Made by a program: the position numbers and the translations under genes. From Dysgonomonas sp. 511 (GTDB lineage Bacteria > Bacteroidota > Bacteroidia > Bacteroidales > Dysgonomonadaceae): a stretch of DNA of 64,000 nucleotides. Shown here piece after piece: positions 9,110-17,716 of the stretch. The stretch's first letter is position 1, and the number at the start of each line of letters is the position of its first letter. Location of the stretch: assembly GCF_010501105.1 (NCBI RefSeq), contig NZ_QVMQ01000004.1, positions 1 to 64,000 on the forward strand, written 5' to 3'. The notes under the pieces are model-generated. The model was not told where the DNA came from and ran no database searches. It saw nothing but the letters and a program-made list of their open reading frames with translations.

Positions 9110-9583
9110 TTACTCTATCTTTCCGTAAAAAGAAATGGATTGCCTGTCATTATCCAGCACTGTGAGGGTTGCATATCCGCTATCGCTCATTTTCAATGTA
9201 AGCCTGTATTTTTTCTTGTTTTCGTCTTTGGTTTCTATCGTAGCATCCCAGTTTCCGTCGCCATTATCTATCAAATCGTATTCGAAATTGGTACTGGTAA
9301 ATTTAATGCCTCCCTCGTCGGACGGATAAGGAGCAGTATATGCCCTGCCGAAATATGGAAGATAGCTGCTTATGGTATCCTTGCTGACTTTTAGCGAATA
9401 GGGGTAACTAAGGCTGACAGACCTGCCGCCCATCGGCAGTGCCGTTTGTGGCAGAAAGCTATAGTCCATAGATTCTATTTTCGCCGTAGTCTGTGCTATC
9501 TCTTCGGCTTTAGACAGGCCACTGCCACTTTTGCAGCTAATTAAGAGGGCTGTTATTGCTATAAGAAAAATTATCTTTTTCAT
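9110..9583 (-). CDS. DUF4251-family lipoprotein
   Basis: 157 residues with a lipoprotein signal (LLISC, lipidated Cys at about residue 17). The remainder matches my recollection of DUF4251: a strand reading SLKVSKDTISSYLPYFGRAYTAPY and a C-terminal NDRQSISFYGKIE, both conserved features of that family. DUF4251 proteins are small cell-envelope proteins of Bacteroidales with no assigned function. It is a single gene, with 121 bases to lpxD and 140 to the next gene, so probably independently transcribed. Confidence 0.8.
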   Translation of the reverse strand: MKKIIFLIAITALLISCKSGSGLSKAEEIAQTTAKIESMDYSFLPQTALPMGGRSVSLSYPYSLKVSKDTISSYLPYFGRAYTAPYPSDEGGIKFTSTNFEYDLIDNGDGNWDATIETKDENKKKYRLTLKMSDSGYATLTVLDNDRQSISFYGKIE

Positions 9584-9723
9584 ATTCTTATCTCCTTTTT
9601 TGATTTAGGTTGAACAAAAGGCGGCAAACCGAACAGTGATATTATAATTCTGTAGAGTTTTGCCTGTAGTTTTTCCTTCTTAAAGATAAAATAAAAACGT
9701 ATCTATTGCTGCAAATGTTTTAT

Positions 9724-10734
9724 TTACATTGATAAAAAAGGTAAAAAGGACACTGCAACCAGTAAGATCAGAGATGCATAGAATAGCAATACCGTAGCTT
9801 TTTGTTCGGCCAAGGCAAAGTAATGTGCGAGCAATAATGCTCCGGCAGTCAGGATGATATACAAATTCAGCAATACATTCATATTGACAAATATAAACAA
9901 GGTAGCAGCTGATATGATAATAAAGTCGAGAAGCAAGAGATACATCCTGATCTTGATTTTGTCTTTGTGCCTATGGATGTAATTATCTATGAGGATAATT
10001 ACCAGCAAAGCTGTAGAAAACACGAATACTACCCAATCGAAAGTAGTAAAGTTAAGGAAAGGCAGTTCTCCGAAAGGCACTGATTGGAGCAAGATGAAAG
10101 GCCGGGTAAAATCGTCGACACTTCCAAAGAAATAAAAGAGTGAAAATACCGGGACATAAATGACCACGATACTTAGTATCGATGCCAGAAAGGCCCTGAA
10201 GTTGAAACTCCTCATTATACCCAGATATATCCACAGCAATGGGATATAAATGAACATGGAAGGTGTAAACAGGCTCCCCAAAGCTAAAATAAAACTGCTG
10301 CGAAAAGCGTAAATCTGCTTATCGGGCGTGTTGTATGATGCAAAAAGTATGGCTATGACATAAAAGAACATCAATCCGCAAATATGTTCCGGCGAGATCA
10401 ATATAAAAGCGGAATTGGTGTTCGATACCAAAATCATTATAGCAGCCGGAAGCAGCGTCCGCCGCCTTATCAGTACATATTTGGTATTTATATGTGCAGC
10501 CAGAAAGGCCAGCCCGGCTGTGAGCAAACAACTGCCAAGTATGGCGATCAGCGGAGACTTGACCCACGGTGCGATGTAATCCCATAAGTAGCCGTCTACC
10601 CCTGTTACCGGAATGAATAGCTGCTCTACATTGAAATAATACAATACCCGTATCAACAAGGTAAAGACAATGGAAAAGATAAGTATGCCTTTTCCTTCTA
10701 CCACATTATTTTTATATGATTTGGGTATTGCCAT
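9724..10734 (-). CDS. Polytopic inner-membrane protein (possibly DUF6427)
   Basis: 336 residues with about ten hydrophobic segments and few charged loops. It resembles the DUF6427 membrane proteins that accompany purD in Bacteroidales, but I rely on context as much as on sequence for that. Function unknown. Its start codon lies one base after the purD stop codon, so it is almost certainly cotranscribed with purD and translationally linked to it. No motif points to a transported substrate. Confidence 0.7.
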   Translation of the reverse strand: MAIPKSYKNNVVEGKGILIFSIVFTLLIRVLYYFNVEQLFIPVTGVDGYLWDYIAPWVKSPLIAILGSCLLTAGLAFLAAHINTKYVLIRRRTLLPAAIMILVSNTNSAFILISPEHICGLMFFYVIAILFASYNTPDKQIYAFRSSFILALGSLFTPSMFIYIPLLWIYLGIMRSFNFRAFLASILSIVVIYVPVFSLFYFFGSVDDFTRPFILLQSVPFGELPFLNFTTFDWVVFVFSTALLVIILIDNYIHRHKDKIKIRMYLLLLDFIIISAATLFIFVNMNVLLNLYIILTAGALLLAHYFALAEQKATVLLFYASLILLVAVSFLPFLSM

Positions 10735-10735
10735 A

Positions 10736-12007
10736 TTATTTCAGGTCGAAACCTATATCTTTTCTGTAATATTTCTTGTCGAATGATATCTTTTCTGCAT
10801 TCTCGAAAGATGCTGCTAAGGCTTCTTCTTTTGTGTTGCCATACGAACTGACAGCTATTACACGTCCGCCATTCGTAAGCACTTTGCCATCGGAGAGCTT
10901 CGTGCCGGCATGAAAAAGTATGCTGCCATCTACGGTGTCGAGCCCGGTTATCTCCTTGTTTTTCTCATAGTCGCCCGGATATCCGCCCGATACCAGCATT
11001 ACGGTTACTGCATATCTATCATCTATTAGCAGTTCTTTGTTACCTAAATCGCCATTAGCCACCCCTTCGAGCAAAGAAACGAGATCGGATTTTATCCTGA
11101 GCATTACGGCCTCGGTTTCGGGGTCGCCCATGCGCACATTGTATTCTATCACCATCGGTTCGCCTTTTACCTCAATCAGCCCGAGGAAGATAAAGCCCTT
11201 GTAAATGATATTATCTTTCTTCAGCCCTTCGATGGTTGGCTTTACAATCCTGTCTTCTACTTTCTTCATAAAGATATCATCGGCAAACGAAACCGGCGAA
11301 ACGGCTCCCATGCCTCCGGTATTCAACCCGGTATCGCCTTCGCCTATACGCTTGTAATCTTTGGCTACAGGTAGTATTTTGTATGAATCGCCATCGGTCA
11401 GTACAAAAACCGAGCATTCGATACCCGAAAGAAATTCTTCGATAACGACAGTACGGCTTGCATCGCCAAACATACCGCTAAGCATTTCTTTCAGTTCGGC
11501 TTTAGCTTCTTCCAGGTCTTGTATAATCAATACCCCTTTGCCTGCTGCCAATCCATCTGCTTTCAGCACGTATGGAGCTTCCAATTCTCCGAGAAACGCA
11601 TATGCTTCATCCAGTTGGTCGAGGGTAAAGCTTTTGTATCGCGCGGTAGGGATATTGTGGCGTATCATAAACTGTTTGGCAAAGTCTTTGCTCCCCTCCA
11701 GTTCTGCCCCCTTTTTCGATGGTCCAACAACGGGTATATGTTTTACTTCTTCATCGTTCACAAAGAAGTCGTAGACACCTTTTACCAATGGTTCTTCCGG
11801 CCCTACTACCACCATGTCCACATTGTTGTCCAACACAAATTGTTTGATAGCGGGGAAATCTGTTATCGACAATTCTACATTCTGTCCTATCAGGTGTGTG
11901 CCTGCATTTCCGGGGGCAATGAATAGGTTACCGACCTTATTGCTTTGCTTTATCTTCCATGCCAGAGCATTCTCGCGTCCACCGCTTCCAAGTAACAATA
12001 TGTTCAT
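10736..12007 (-). CDS. purD: Phosphoribosylamine--glycine ligase (GAR synthetase)
   Basis: 423 residues, the full length of the family. PurD joins glycine to 5-phosphoribosylamine with ATP, the second step of purine synthesis. The N-terminal [18 protein letters not shown], the ATP-grasp core ([32 protein letters not shown]) and the signature [11 protein letters not shown] are all present. The stop codon lies one base before the start of a membrane-protein gene. A -7 element is visible at 12053-12060. No other pur gene is near. Confidence 0.97.
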   Translation of the reverse strand: MNILLLGSGGRENALAWKIKQSNKVGNLFIAPGNAGTHLIGQNVELSITDFPAIKQFVLDNNVDMVVVGPEEPLVKGVYDFFVNDEEVKHIPVVGPSKKGAELEGSKDFAKQFMIRHNIPTARYKSFTLDQLDEAYAFLGELEAPYVLKADGLAAGKGVLIIQDLEEAKAELKEMLSGMFGDASRTVVIEEFLSGIECSVFVLTDGDSYKILPVAKDYKRIGEGDTGLNTGGMGAVSPVSFADDIFMKKVEDRIVKPTIEGLKKDNIIYKGFIFLGLIEVKGEPMVIEYNVRMGDPETEAVMLRIKSDLVSLLEGVANGDLGNKELLIDDRYAVTVMLVSGGYPGDYEKNKEITGLDTVDGSILFHAGTKLSDGKVLTNGGRVIAVSSYGNTKEEALAASFENAEKISFDKKYYRKDIGFDLK

Positions 12008-12052
12008 AGTAGTTGTTATAATATGATTATGAGCTTAAAAATTCTATGTCCG

Positions 12053-12060
12053 CAAAGATA
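12053..12060 (-). promoter_or_regulatory. -7 element upstream of purD
   Basis: Minus-strand TATCTTTG fits TAnnTTTG, 45 bases upstream of the purD start. A -33 box is not obvious. Confidence 0.4.
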
Positions 12061-12134
12061 CATGATTATTTTATTAAGATAAAAATCAGAGATATTTATT
12101 GTAAGTTTACACGCTGAAAAATATAGAAAAAGCA

Positions 12135-12902
12135 ATGTCTTACTGGGAAAATGGAACATTTAAACGTACCGAACTGTTAATAGGTAGCACAATGATGGAC
12201 AAGTTGTCCGACACCCGCGTCATTATATTCGGCGTAGGAGGGGTAGGCAGCTGGTGTGCCGAGAGCCTCGTCCGCACCGGGATAAAACGCCTGACTATCG
12301 TAGATTCCGACAAGGTAGCCGAAACAAATATCAACCGCCAGTTGATGGCTACGACAAAGACTATCGGGCGTCTGAAAGTAGATGTACTGAAAGAACGCCT
12401 GCTTGAGATCAACCCCGATGCCGAAATTACTGCCATTGCAGGAGTCTATAGTGAAGAAACTTCCGGGTCTTTCGATATAGGTTCGTACAACTATGTAATA
12501 GATGCCATCGACAGCCTGAAACATAAGGTTCACCTGATAAGGACTGCCACACGTACAAAAGCCAGACTGTTTTCCTCTATGGGGGCAGCATTGAAGATAG
12601 ACCCTACAAGGATAAAAGTCGCCGAGTTCTGGAAAGTGCAGGGTTGCCCTTTGGCGGCAGCATTGCGCAGGAAAATGAAGCAGGGTGAAAAGCCAGCAAG
12701 GAAATTCCAGTGCGTATATAGCGACGAACTGCTTGAAAACAAAGGGCTCTTGTACGAAAACGATGAGTCGAAAAACTCGGAGGTAGCCCGTCAGGAAAAT
12801 CCAAGTGTAAAGGCTAGCATCAATGGCACATTGGCACATATTACAGCTATCTTCGGCTTCGCGCTTGCCGGATTGGTAATAAAGGATATATGTAAAGAAT
12901 AA
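12135..12902 (+). CDS. tcdA: tRNA threonylcarbamoyladenosine dehydratase
   Basis: 255 residues of the E1/ThiF-like superfamily. TcdA (CsdL) activates the threonylcarbamoyl carboxylate of t6A37 with ATP and cyclises it to ct6A in ANN-decoding tRNAs. Visible are the nucleotide motif FGVGGVGSWCAESLVR, the ATP-contacting D-x-N-R segment TNINRQLMA, and the conserved KHKVHLIRTA region. Length fits TcdA and is shorter than MoeB/ThiF partners with rhodanese domains. It opens a plus-strand pair with the small membrane gene 21 bases downstream. The t6A gene tsaE lies in the same window at 47.5 kb. Confidence 0.9.
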   Translation: MSYWENGTFKRTELLIGSTMMDKLSDTRVIIFGVGGVGSWCAESLVRTGIKRLTIVDSDKVAETNINRQLMATTKTIGRLKVDVLKERLLEINPDAEITAIAGVYSEETSGSFDIGSYNYVIDAIDSLKHKVHLIRTATRTKARLFSSMGAALKIDPTRIKVAEFWKVQGCPLAAALRRKMKQGEKPARKFQCVYSDELLENKGLLYENDESKNSEVARQENPSVKASINGTLAHITAIFGFALAGLVIKDICKE

Positions 12903-12923
12903 TATCAAAATAGAAATATAACA

Positions 12924-13376
12924 ATGGAAAATTTACAACTTAATTATGGCGCATCGAATAGCCAACGGGCTACAATGGCGGTTTTAGCTTCCTACTTCGC
13001 CCTGTTTGGATGCTATGTTGCTGTATTGCAATTGATAGCCAAAAGCTACAACATCCTGTTTTTCGGGGCTTTGATCCTTTTTGTACTCGCTCTTTTTCTT
13101 GTACTGAAAAATACTGCATGGAAGCCTGCTCCGGTATTGGAGATAGATACCAATAAAATAGAATCGAACCTGCCGGGCAAGAAAAAGATATCGGTAGAGT
13201 GGGTAAATGTAAGCAAGGTGAATATAGGAACAAGCTATTTTGTCTTCCTCACCAATGGCGAGCAGAAGCAGCGGGATATGGACTTGTCCGACCTGCGTTT
13301 CAGCGACCTCAAAACCGCAAAAAGCAAGATAATAGAGTTGTGTGAGCATAAGAATATACCTTATCATAACGACTGA
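12924..13376 (+). CDS. Hypothetical two-helix membrane protein
   Basis: 150 residues. Two hydrophobic segments (about residues 20-40 and 44-62) are joined by a short turn and followed by a soluble C-terminal domain of about 85 residues with beta-strand character (LEIDTNKIESNLPGKKK, then VSKVNIGTSYFVFLTNG). This layout resembles small membrane proteins with a PH-like cytoplasmic domain, but I cannot assign a family. It is 21 bases after tcdA and followed by a terminator hairpin, so the two probably form an operon. Confidence 0.65.
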   Translation: MENLQLNYGASNSQRATMAVLASYFALFGCYVAVLQLIAKSYNILFFGALILFVLALFLVLKNTAWKPAPVLEIDTNKIESNLPGKKKISVEWVNVSKVNIGTSYFVFLTNGEQKQRDMDLSDLRFSDLKTAKSKIIELCEHKNIPYHND

Positions 13377-13384
13377 AAATATGG

Positions 13385-13410
13385 AAGCTGCTATAAGGCA
13401 GCTTTTTTGT
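13385..13410 (+). terminator. Terminator after the tcdA pair
   Basis: AAGCTGC (13385-13391) pairs with GCAGCTT (13398-13404) and is followed directly by a T run, eight bases after the upstream stop codon. Confidence 0.75.
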
Positions 13411-13485
13411 TTACAATAAATAATGTAGATTTGTACTACTTTTTATTAATAATTATCTATACAAAACCGATAAAAGAACTAACAC

Positions 13486-15513
13486 GTGAAAACAGAAAAC
13501 GAAGAAAAAGTAAGCGGATTGCCCGAAAATGCTTTTCGCGAACTTAAGCCCGGAGAAGAATATTCTCCAATCATGTCGCCCGACAGACAGTATAAGGAAG
13601 TAACTCCCTGGTCGATAATCTGGGGGCTGGTAATGGCTGTCATATTCAGTGCTGCCGCAGCCTATCTTGGACTGAAAGTAGGGCAAGTGTTCGAGGCCGC
13701 CATACCTATTGCCATCATCGCTGTGGGCTTATCTACCGCTGCCAAGCGGAAGAATGCGCTGGGCGAGAATGTCATTATCCAGTCGATAGGGGCAAGTAGC
13801 GGAGTGATAGTTGCAGGGGCAATATTTACATTGCCGGCGCTGTACATACTACAAGCCAAATACCCGGATATCTCGGTAGAGTTTTTCCAAGTCTTCCTCA
13901 GCTCGTTGCTGGGAGGTATATTAGGTATCCTATTCCTTATCCCTTTCCGCAAGTACTTTGTTTCCGATATGCATGGCAAATATCCTTTCCCTGAGGCTAC
14001 TGCTACCACGCAGGTATTAGTGTCGGGCGAAAAAGGAGGCGACCAGGCCAAGCCATTGATCTTTGCCGGTATCATCGGCGGACTATACGATTTTATTATC
14101 GCTACATTCGGTGCATGGTCGGAAGTCTTTACTTCGCGCGTGCTGCCTTTCGGCGAGACTGTTGCCAATAAAGCTAAAATGCTGTTCAGCATAAACGTAG
14201 GTGCTGCCGTACTTGGCTTAGGATATATCGTCGGCCTGAAATACGCCGCCATAATCTGTGCCGGTTCGGCATTGGTATGGTTTGTCCTTGTTCCCCTGAT
14301 GCCATTGCTTGGCGACAGTGTATTACAGGCAATCAATGCTGCCCCATATCTTGAAGGCGGCGACCTTGCCCTGGGAGGAATTGCCGCTGCAAGCCCTGAG
14401 GTTATATTTTCTACAATGGCGCGTCATATAGGTATCGGCGGTATAGCTATGGCAGGTATCATCGGCATCGTAAAATCGTGGGGCATCATAAAAGGCGCTG
14501 TCGGCCTGGCATCCAAAGAACTGAAAGGCAACAAGAAAGGCGTTTCGGAAGATGTGAAACGCACACAACGCGATATCTCCATGAAGATAATATCTATCGG
14601 TGTTATCCTTGCCTTACTGGCCACATTCATCTTCTTCTGGCTGGGAGTAATCCACAACCTGTTTTTCGCCATCATCGCTATCTTGCTGGTTGCTATTATC
14701 GCATTCCTGTTTACTACCGTAGCCGCCAATGCAATAGCAATAGTGGGTACGAACCCGGTATCGGGTATGACCTTGATGACACTTATCCTAGCTTCCGTTA
14801 TCCTCGTAGCCGTAGGCCTTAAAGGAACGATGGGTATGGTTTCGGCGCTCATCATCGGGGGTGTGGTTTGTACAGCCTTGTCGATGGCGGGCGGTTTCAT
14901 TACCGACCTCAAGATAGGCTACTGGCTTGGTACTACTCCTGCTAAACAGCAATCGTGGAAATTCCTTGGTACACTTATCTCTGCCGCTACGGTAGGCGGG
15001 GTAATGATAATACTGAACGACACCTACGGCTTCACTCCGGGCGACCCTAACGCTCTAGTCGCTCCTCAGGCCAATGCTATGGCTGCCGTTATCGACCCGC
15101 TGATGTCGGGTACAGGCGCGCCTTGGATACTTTACGGAATAGGTGCGTTGATAGCCTTGCTCCTCAATTTTATGAAAGTTCCGGCTCTGGCGTTTGCGCT
15201 GGGTATGTTTATTCCGTTCCACCTGAATATCCCTTTGGTTGTCGGCGGTGCTATCAACTGGTATGTTGGCAGCCGCAGCAAGGATAAAGACCTGAATACG
15301 GCTCGGGTAGACCGCGGCACGCTCATCGCTTCGGGCTTTATTGCCGGCGGTGCTTTGATGGGTGTGGTAAGCGCTGTACTCAGATACCTCAACTTCGATT
15401 TCGAGATTACAGGCTGGGCAGGCAGCGACCTGTCGCAAATACTATCTGTATTTATGTACGCTGCCATAATCTTCTACTTTGGCAGTGCGGCAATGAAAGC
15501 TAAGAAAGATTAA
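13486..15513 (+). CDS. OPT-family oligopeptide transporter
   Basis: 675 residues, about 14-16 membrane segments. It belongs to the oligopeptide transporter (OPT) family of proton-coupled importers of peptides or metal chelates. N-terminal features are EVTPWSIIWGLVMAVIFSAAAAYLGLKVGQVFEAAIPIAI; further on KYPFPEATATTQVLVSGE and the conserved GTNPVSGMTLMT region are seen. The start is GTG at 13486; no ATG lies nearby before the conserved N-terminal region. Monocistronic, bounded by hairpins at 13385 and 15539. The substrate cannot be inferred. Confidence 0.9.
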   Translation: MKTENEEKVSGLPENAFRELKPGEEYSPIMSPDRQYKEVTPWSIIWGLVMAVIFSAAAAYLGLKVGQVFEAAIPIAIIAVGLSTAAKRKNALGENVIIQSIGASSGVIVAGAIFTLPALYILQAKYPDISVEFFQVFLSSLLGGILGILFLIPFRKYFVSDMHGKYPFPEATATTQVLVSGEKGGDQAKPLIFAGIIGGLYDFIIATFGAWSEVFTSRVLPFGETVANKAKMLFSINVGAAVLGLGYIVGLKYAAIICAGSALVWFVLVPLMPLLGDSVLQAINAAPYLEGGDLALGGIAAASPEVIFSTMARHIGIGGIAMAGIIGIVKSWGIIKGAVGLASKELKGNKKGVSEDVKRTQRDISMKIISIGVILALLATFIFFWLGVIHNLFFAIIAILLVAIIAFLFTTVAANAIAIVGTNPVSGMTLMTLILASVILVAVGLKGTMGMVSALIIGGVVCTALSMAGGFITDLKIGYWLGTTPAKQQSWKFLGTLISAATVGGVMIILNDTYGFTPGDPNALVAPQANAMAAVIDPLMSGTGAPWILYGIGALIALLLNFMKVPALAFALGMFIPFHLNIPLVVGGAINWYVGSRSKDKDLNTARVDRGTLIASGFIAGGALMGVVSAVLRYLNFDFEITGWAGSDLSQILSVFMYAAIIFYFGSAAMKAKKD

Positions 15514-15519
15514 GATCAA

Positions 15520-15536
15520 GTAACTGTTAGGAAATA
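15520..15536. repeat. Solo end of the TAACTGTTAGG element family
   Basis: The string AGTAACTGTTAGGAAATA just after the OPT stop codon is identical to the terminal inverted repeat of the element at 55645-55834. No second end or body is present here, so it is either a remnant or a chance/functional match that extends 17-18 bases. Confidence 0.5.
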
Positions 15537-15538
15537 AT

Positions 15539-15572
15539 AATAGCCCTGCGGGATTACCCTGTCAGGGCTATT
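15539..15572. terminator. Bidirectional terminator between the OPT gene and sanA
   Basis: AATAGCCCTG (15539-15548) pairs perfectly with CAGGGCTATT (15563-15572). The plus-strand side continues with TTTC and the minus-strand side with TTATTATTTCC. It serves the OPT gene and the convergent SanA gene that ends at 15579. Confidence 0.8.
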
Positions 15573-15578
15573 TTCATT

Positions 15579-16232
15579 CTATATCTCAATCTGTTCTCCT
15601 AAAAATTTAGGGCCTTTCCCTATGATTATATCAATGAACACTTTTACGCGGGCAAATACTTCTCTTATCTTAGTGCGGTACGACGAGCGGTTCAGGTTTA
15701 GATCCCTGGCATTGTATCCATAAGCATCCAGCCCGTAATATTGGGCGAGGAATACAGCCCGTTCGTTGTGAAACTCTTGCGAGACGATAATAAAGGCATC
15801 CTGTCCGAATATCTTATTCATACGGACTACAGAGTCTAGTGTGCGGAATCCTGCATAATCGAGATGGATAACGCTGTCGGGAACACCCGCTTCTATAAGA
15901 GCCTGGCGCATATCTTCGGCTTCGTTGTAGTCTTTCCGGCTGTTGTCGCCGCTAACCACGAAGGCTTTGACTTTACCCACCCGATACAATTCACTTGCGG
16001 CTTGTATGCGATAGGAGAAATACGGGTTTTGCCTGCTGCCGATATAACGTGCAGCCCCTAATACCAGAGCTGCCTTCTGAGGTGGCACGCTGTCAACGTT
16101 ATTGTAAATATACTTTTCCGTATCATGCGGTATTTTCCAGTTGGCAAAAACGACTATTGCAACAACGGATATTAGTCCTATAAGAACAATAGCCATAATT
16201 CTTTTGATCCTTTTTTTCGTTCGCTTTTTCAT
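15579..16232 (-). CDS. SanA/YdcF-family (DUF218) membrane protein
   Basis: 217 residues. A very basic N-terminus (KKRTKKRIKR) and one membrane helix (about 11-29) are followed by a periplasmic DUF218 domain. Family motifs are AALVLGAARYIGSRQNPYF, KAFVVSGDNSRKDYNEAEDM and IIVSQEFHNERAVFLAQYYG. E. coli SanA affects vancomycin exclusion at high temperature and envelope permeability; the biochemical activity is unsettled. Its ATG overlaps the TGA of the upstream phosphorylase gene (TGATG), suggesting translational coupling. Confidence 0.85.
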   Translation of the reverse strand: MKKRTKKRIKRIMAIVLIGLISVVAIVVFANWKIPHDTEKYIYNNVDSVPPQKAALVLGAARYIGSRQNPYFSYRIQAASELYRVGKVKAFVVSGDNSRKDYNEAEDMRQALIEAGVPDSVIHLDYAGFRTLDSVVRMNKIFGQDAFIIVSQEFHNERAVFLAQYYGLDAYGYNARDLNLNRSSYRTKIREVFARVKVFIDIIIGKGPKFLGEQIEI

Positions 16233-17098
16233 CAGATACGGTCTAATACTTTTACAATAAGGTCTTCAATCGAGCCTTTGTAATTAGCATTCGATTCACC
16301 CGCCAGACGGTTGGCAATTATAGTGCAGACGGTCATTGCACGGTGTCCCATCAGTCGACCCATTCCGGCAAGCGGGGCGCTTTCCATCTCGTAGTTGGTG
16401 ATGGTATCTTCTTCAAACCTGAACGATTCTATCCTGCTGTTGAGGTCGGGATTAGCCAACGATAGGCGCACATGCCTTCCTTGCGGACCATAAAAGCCGA
16501 TGGCAGAAATAGTCGCTCCTTTTATCATATCGTGCCCGATTTGTGCTACAAGCTGTTCGTCTGCCTTTACTACATAAGGGGAACAGTGTTGCGGATTCCA
16601 CCCTACATGCTTTTTGAAAGCCTCCTCGAAATCCAAAAGGCAAATATTATTTCTGCCTTCATAATAGTTGAGTACACCATCGAACCCAATAGATTTTGCA
16701 GCTACTACATACGAACCAATCGGACAATGGGGTTGCAAGCCTCCCGATGTGCCGACACGTACCATCGTAAGCTGGCGAAAGTCTTTCTTTACCTCCCTTG
16801 TTCCGAAATCTACATTGGCAAGTGCATCCAGTTCGGTAATTACGATGTCGATATTGTCGGCGCCTATACCATGCGAGAGGGCTGTGATGCGTTTACCCTT
16901 ATATGTCCCTGTGATGGTGTGGAACTCGCGGCTTTGGATATCGCATTCTATGCTGTCGAAAAACGAGGCCGTAAGGTTTACCCTGCCGGGGTCGCCCATC
17001 ATTATTATCTTGTCGGCCAGTTGCTCCGGCTTAATATGGAGGTGGAAGACGCTGCCATCGCTATTGATTATCAGTTCCGAATCTGGTATTTTTCTCAT
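16232..17098 (-). CDS. Nucleoside phosphorylase, uridine phosphorylase-like
   Basis: 288 residues of the PNP/UDP-I family. It should cleave a nucleoside (probably uridine) with phosphate to give ribose 1-phosphate and the base. Visible are the phosphate-binding MGDPGRVNLTASFF, the HGIGADNIDIVITEL segment, the core MVRVGTSGGLQPHCPIGSYVV and the ribose-binding glutamate in TNYEMESAPLAGMGRLMG. The 3' end overlaps the SanA start by one base. A pyrimidine salvage role is inferred from the family only. Confidence 0.9.
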   Translation of the reverse strand: MRKIPDSELIINSDGSVFHLHIKPEQLADKIIMMGDPGRVNLTASFFDSIECDIQSREFHTITGTYKGKRITALSHGIGADNIDIVITELDALANVDFGTREVKKDFRQLTMVRVGTSGGLQPHCPIGSYVVAAKSIGFDGVLNYYEGRNNICLLDFEEAFKKHVGWNPQHCSPYVVKADEQLVAQIGHDMIKGATISAIGFYGPQGRHVRLSLANPDLNSRIESFRFEEDTITNYEMESAPLAGMGRLMGHRAMTVCTIIANRLAGESNANYKGSIEDLIVKVLDRI

Positions 17099-17124
17099 AT
17101 CCTGTATATTATTTTGTTATTTGC

Positions 17125-17466
17125 TTAGTCTAATATAATTTCTTCCAAAGGATTCCAAAATATATCCTTCCAATTACTGATCCTGTTATTCTTCACCACA
17201 ATGCCTTCGTCCTCTAATAACCGTTGCATCCTCTCATTATCTCCGAATGCTTCCCTTCCCGAAAGTACGCCCTGACTGTTGACTACCCGGTATGCAGGAA
17301 TGTTTTTTTCGGAACATTCGCCCATCATTTTGCCAACAAGGCGCGACATGTTCGAATAACCTGCCGCTTTGGCTATAGCGCCATAGCTGGTGGCACGTCC
17401 GCGCGGAATTGTTTTTACTATATCATAAATCCCAAGCCTCAGCTTTTCTTTCTCTTCTTTGGTCAT
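17125..17466 (-). CDS. Alkyltransferase-like protein (MGMT family lacking the catalytic cysteine)
   Basis: 113 residues aligning with the DNA-binding domain of O6-alkylguanine-DNA alkyltransferase. The helix-turn-helix with its arginine finger is recognisable (PRGRATSYGAIAKAAGYSNMSRLVGKMM). At the active site the usual PCHR is replaced by P57-A58-Y59-R60, so alkyl transfer is impossible by the normal route. Such alkyltransferase-like (ATL) proteins bind alkylated guanine and hand the lesion to nucleotide excision repair. It follows the phosphorylase gene's start in the same direction with a 26-base gap, and may share its transcript. Confidence 0.88.
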   Translation of the reverse strand: MTKEEKEKLRLGIYDIVKTIPRGRATSYGAIAKAAGYSNMSRLVGKMMGECSEKNIPAYRVVNSQGVLSGREAFGDNERMQRLLEDEGIVVKNNRISNWKDIFWNPLEEIILD

Positions 17467-17518
17467 GTTCCGGTATTTGCTATAAAGTTATAAAGATTTA
17501 CTTTTGTAATAAATATAA

Positions 17519-17708
17519 GAGCCTGTTTAAATTTTAGCGAAATTTTTCTTATAGGCTCTAGCAAATAATCTTAGCAGCCTTTTTATGCTCTTTTAGCGCC
17601 TTTTTAGTATTTCCTTCTCGGTTTAGCCCGCTAAACCAGCGAGCAAAACATTAAAAATCCATCTAAAAAAGCTATAAAAAAGTTCTGCTATAAAATTTAA
17701 ACAGGCTC
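17519..17708 (+). mobile_element. MITE family 1, copy 1 (complete, 190 bp)
   Basis: Inverted ends GAGCCTGTTTAAATTTTA and TAAAATTTAAACAGGCTC, flanked by TAA on both sides (17516-17518 and 17709-17711), i.e. a 3-bp target duplication. No reading frame of note inside; an internal hairpin GGTTTAGC-CC-GCTAAACC lies near the middle. GAG ends with a TNA duplication are the pattern of the IS1031 group of the IS5 family, so a related transposase could mobilise it. Related copies are at 29878 and 55519. It ends eight bases before the rlmH start codon. Confidence 0.85.
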
Positions 17709-17716
17709 TAAGAGAT

